A DNA stretch of 64,000 nucleotides from Panacagrimonas sp052389915 (lineage in GTDB: Bacteria; Pseudomonadota; Gammaproteobacteria; Nevskiales; Nevskiaceae). The notes under the pieces were generated by a model that saw only the letters and a program-made list of their open reading frames with translations, did no database searches and had not been told where the DNA came from. The number at the start of each line of letters is the position of its first letter. Within the stretch, counting starts at the first letter, position 1. Location: the NCBI GenBank assembly GCA_052389915.1, contig JBQTHL010000080.1, positions 1-64,000 of the forward strand, read 5' to 3'. Positions 61,786-64,000 of this stretch are shown here, piece by piece. A program made the position numbers and the translations under genes.

Positions 61786-63248
61786 GCCGATGCCTTCTCG
61801 ATTTCGATATCGAGAGCCCGGCTCATGCGCTGTCTCCACTGATCGAGAATCGCAACGTAGATTCCTTCGTCGGCGGTTTGCGAACTGCTCAGCAGCGGCT
61901 TGAGATCGAAACGCTGCGCGGTTTCGTTCGCGCCTTCTACCCAGCGCGTCTGGCCGCGCGAGAGATCGCTGTACGGCACGGCAGAAGCGCCATAGCCGAT
62001 CTGGCAGTTGCGGAATTCGGCCATGTCATCCGGCGTGGCCATGCCGCTAGCGTTGAAGAAATCCTCGTACTGGCGGATGCGCCGTTCGCGCGCATCCGCT
62101 GCTTCGCCCCTGGGCGCAATGCACCAGGTCACCACCTCTGTCAGGTCCACGGAGATCGGACGGATCAGACGGATTTGCGAACTCATCTGGTCCATCAACA
62201 GCACGTTCGGCATCAGCAGCAGATTTCGGAAACGCTTGACGATCCAGTCCGCGTGCTCGCCGCTAAAGGTCTTCTCGTAATGCGCGTAGAGCGGATAACT
62301 CGGCCGGTCCTCGTAGTTGAAGTAGGGGCCGTACAAGAGCGCATGCCCGTTGGCGAAGCCGAAGAATCCCGCCTCGCCCTGGCCCCACTTCGAGATATCG
62401 AAAGTCTTGGTGGTGTCGGTGGTAGCGGCCTTGGCCCGCTGCGCCACGGTCATCAGGTAGTTCTGGTGCACGGTCGGCACGTGGTAGCCGTCCACGCCGT
62501 TCTCGGCGGCCAGCTTCCAGTTGCCGGAATAGGTGTACGAGGTTTCGCCGCGCAGCACCTCCAGTTCTCCGGTGGGCGATTGATCCACCAGCAGGTCGAT
62601 GAACTTCGCGGCATCGCCCAGGTAGTCACGCAGGCTCCCAACCTCATCGCTCAGCGACACGAAGACGAAGCCGCGATGGCTCTCCACTCGCGGCAGCGGC
62701 ACCAGACCAAAATCCTTGCGATCAAAGCCCGGCGGATACGCGCCTTCCTTCTCGCCGGTCACATTGATGAGCGCACCCTTCACGTCGTAGCACCAGCCGT
62801 GGAAGCGGCACATGTGCACCTTGCGATTGCCGACTTTCTCGCGGCAGACCCGCGCGCCGCGATGACGGCAAGTATTGAAGAACCCCCGCACCTCGCCATC
62901 GGCGTCGCGCGTCAGCAGGATGGGCTGCCGGCCGATGCTCATGGTCATGAAGTCATGCAGCTTCGGCATCTGGCTTTCGTGAGCAGCAAAGACCCAGTCA
63001 CCCTCGAACAGATGCGTGAGTTCGAGCTCGAAGAGTTCCTTGTCGGTGTACACGTTCCTCGCGCCGAGGTGGACCTCGCCTTCCTTCCTGACCAGGGTCT
63101 TGCCGACGATGTCTTGTTTCAGACGGAATAGCGCTTCCCGCGACAGGCCCGTGACGCGCGAAGCCGCGGGTTCTTCATCGGAACGCCGGAACGAGACGGG
63201 ATGTTCTTGAATCAGCGGCGCTGCGAAATCTCTGGCGACGGTCGACAT
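61782..63248 (-). CDS. Ring-hydroxylating dioxygenase, Rieske alpha subunit
   Basis: 488 residues. Rieske [2Fe-2S] ligands in CRHRGARVC and MCRFHGWCYD (pattern C-x-H-x17-C-x2-H), and the mononuclear iron site NGVDGYHVPTVHQNY. It starts MSTVARDFAAPLIQEHP and carries about 40 extra N-terminal residues compared with short benzoate-type subunits. It hydroxylates an aromatic ring to a cis-dihydrodiol; the substrate is probably an aromatic carboxylate given the PdxA-like partner. No reductase or ferredoxin gene is in the window. Confidence 0.94.
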   Translation of the reverse strand: MSTVARDFAAPLIQEHPVSFRRSDEEPAASRVTGLSREALFRLKQDIVGKTLVRKEGEVHLGARNVYTDKELFELELTHLFEGDWVFAAHESQMPKLHDFMTMSIGRQPILLTRDADGEVRGFFNTCRHRGARVCREKVGNRKVHMCRFHGWCYDVKGALINVTGEKEGAYPPGFDRKDFGLVPLPRVESHRGFVFVSLSDEVGSLRDYLGDAAKFIDLLVDQSPTGELEVLRGETSYTYSGNWKLAAENGVDGYHVPTVHQNYLMTVAQRAKAATTDTTKTFDISKWGQGEAGFFGFANGHALLYGPYFNYEDRPSYPLYAHYEKTFSGEHADWIVKRFRNLLLMPNVLLMDQMSSQIRLIRPISVDLTEVVTWCIAPRGEAADARERRIRQYEDFFNASGMATPDDMAEFRNCQIGYGASAVPYSDLSRGQTRWVEGANETAQRFDLKPLLSSSQTADEGIYVAILDQWRQRMSRALDIEIEKASA

Positions 63249-63308
63249 GGGACGGTGCTCTCCAGAATCGGTGGGTGCGAAACTCTCGCGAGGCGAGATT
63301 GGCATGCC

Positions 63309-63316
63309 AACATGTT
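63309..63316. promoter_or_regulatory. Small palindrome AACATGTT in the dioxygenase/GntR divergent promoter
   Basis: An 8-base perfect palindrome about 60 bases upstream of both the dioxygenase and GntR starts, next to GGCATGCC (63301-63308), a second palindrome. Candidate FCD-type GntR site; too short to be confident. Confidence 0.3.
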
Positions 63317-63373
63317 AGATTGCATCCACTGCACACTCAACCGGCGCGGCCTCGCCCACACACGGAGTTCTTG

Positions 63374-64000
63374 ATGTCCTTAGCCGAGAGTTCTCGCCGA
63401 TCCGTCCGTGCCGGCTTTGGCAAAGGCGCGGCTCAAATCGGCGGCTCCCGCAACAAGGTTCCGGACCCGACCGGAAAGGCCGGGCAGATCGTCGCGATGA
63501 TGGAGCAGCGACTGACGCTCGGCTATTACGCGCCGGGCGAAATGCTGTCGTTCAACATGCTGGCTGAAGAGTTCGGCATCAGCCGCCAGCCGGTCAGCGC
63601 AGCGATCTCCCATCTGCGCGCATGCGGCTATGTGGAAGTCATTCCCCACGTTGGCTGTCGCGTCGTCGTGCCGTCATCGAGAGAGATCGAGGACTTCTTT
63701 CTGATCTCGAGCAAGATTGAAAGCGCCGTGGTGTCCATGGCCGCGGAGCGTTACCAGGACGATGAGGGCAAGGAGCTGCTGGCCATCACGCCGCCGACCG
63801 ATTTGTCCTCGCTCGAAACGCAGCACCACCGCAAGGCGTACATCAGCTACATCGACCGATACCACGACCAGATCTGGCTCATGGCTCGCGCGCCGCTCCT
63901 GGAGGGTAAGGTCGGCGGTATCCGGCGACTGTCGAACTTCTATCTCTGGCAGGGCATTCCCAATCTGGCCCAGACCGCCGCCAAACAGTTGAATCGGGAG
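63374..64000 (+). CDS. GntR-family regulator (FCD type), partial
   Basis: 209 codons are visible from ATG 63374 to the right edge. A basic N-terminal tail of about 35 residues precedes the winged helix: GQIVAMMEQRLTLGYYAPGE, MLAEEFGISRQPVSAAISHL and the wing YVEVIPHVGCRVVVPS. A helical effector domain begins at about residue 105 with IEDFFLISSKIESAVVSMAA, as in the FadR C-terminal (FCD) group. It is divergent from the dioxygenase operon, so it probably regulates it in response to a pathway acid. Confidence 0.9.
   Translation, partial: MSLAESSRRSVRAGFGKGAAQIGGSRNKVPDPTGKAGQIVAMMEQRLTLGYYAPGEMLSFNMLAEEFGISRQPVSAAISHLRACGYVEVIPHVGCRVVVPSSREIEDFFLISSKIESAVVSMAAERYQDDEGKELLAITPPTDLSSLETQHHRKAYISYIDRYHDQIWLMARAPLLEGKVGGIRRLSNFYLWQGIPNLAQTAAKQLNRE

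Overview
The window reads as chromosomal DNA from a GC-rich, aerobic Gammaproteobacterium. The block ispF-ispD-ftsB-eno-kdsA-pyrG on one strand, RhlB divergent from TrxA and Rho, minC-minD-minE, KdsA (lipopolysaccharide) and two TonB-dependent receptors fit a Gram-negative gammaproteobacterial chromosome. The dense cargo of CoA ligases, SDRs, P450, LLM flavoenzyme, AlkB-type monooxygenase and Rieske dioxygenase points to a degrader of steroids, terpenoids, cyclic or aromatic compounds. No rRNA, tRNA or CRISPR array was seen, so no genus is named.

Layout. 1-4.8 kb: a partial small helical protein gene and a TonB-dependent receptor (minus), then a small membrane protein and a phytoene-desaturase-like flavoprotein (plus). 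4.8-29.4 kb is largely housekeeping: isoprenoid genes ispF/ispD, ftsB, eno, kdsA, pyrG, pirin, an MMPL/RND exporter with a Ycf48-like partner, pgeF, rhlB, trxA, rho, a zinc-protease-like lipoprotein, purD/purC, a phasin with two textbook PhaR operator sequences, a YihY protein, minCDE, and the ATP-grasp/alpha-E pair. 29.6-32.5 kb: an HNH nuclease and a complete-looking group II intron. 32.6-38.2 kb: a TetR/saccharopine-dehydrogenase-like/SDR operon, a six-TM protein and a second TonB receptor that has lost its signal peptide. 38.2-39.8 kb is a graveyard of mobile-element pieces.

39.8-48.9 kb is a long minus-strand catabolic operon headed by a MarR gene: enoyl-CoA hydratase fragment, PECR-like SDR, APH-fold kinase, small helical partner, DUF7065/7064-type protein, AlkB-type monooxygenase, acyl-CoA dehydrogenase remnant, an SDR lacking its catalytic residues, enoyl-CoA hydratase, CoA ligase. 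49.3-54.5 kb: TetR, CoA ligase, a DUF35-thiolase-fold fusion (steroid side-chain aldolase type) and a P450. Divergently, 54.7-60.3 kb: LLM flavoenzyme, a second DUF7065/7064 protein, second APH kinase, second small partner, an SMP-30 lactonase-like protein and an SDR. 60.3-64 kb: a PdxA/TphB-like dehydrogenase, dioxygenase beta and alpha subunits, and a divergent GntR regulator.

The most interesting idea is that the paired APH kinase + small helical protein genes, seen twice (each time with an ATGA overlap) and hinted at a third time at the left edge, are hydroxyacyl-CoA kinase modules comparable to LvaA/LvaB of the levulinate pathway. They are coupled here to oxygenases, a Baeyer-Villiger-type candidate and a lactonase. 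A simple reading of the 53-60 kb cluster is: hydroxylate, oxidise to ketone, insert oxygen to make a lactone, open the lactone, activate with CoA, phosphorylate the hydroxyl, then eliminate. This is inference from gene content; substrates are unknown.
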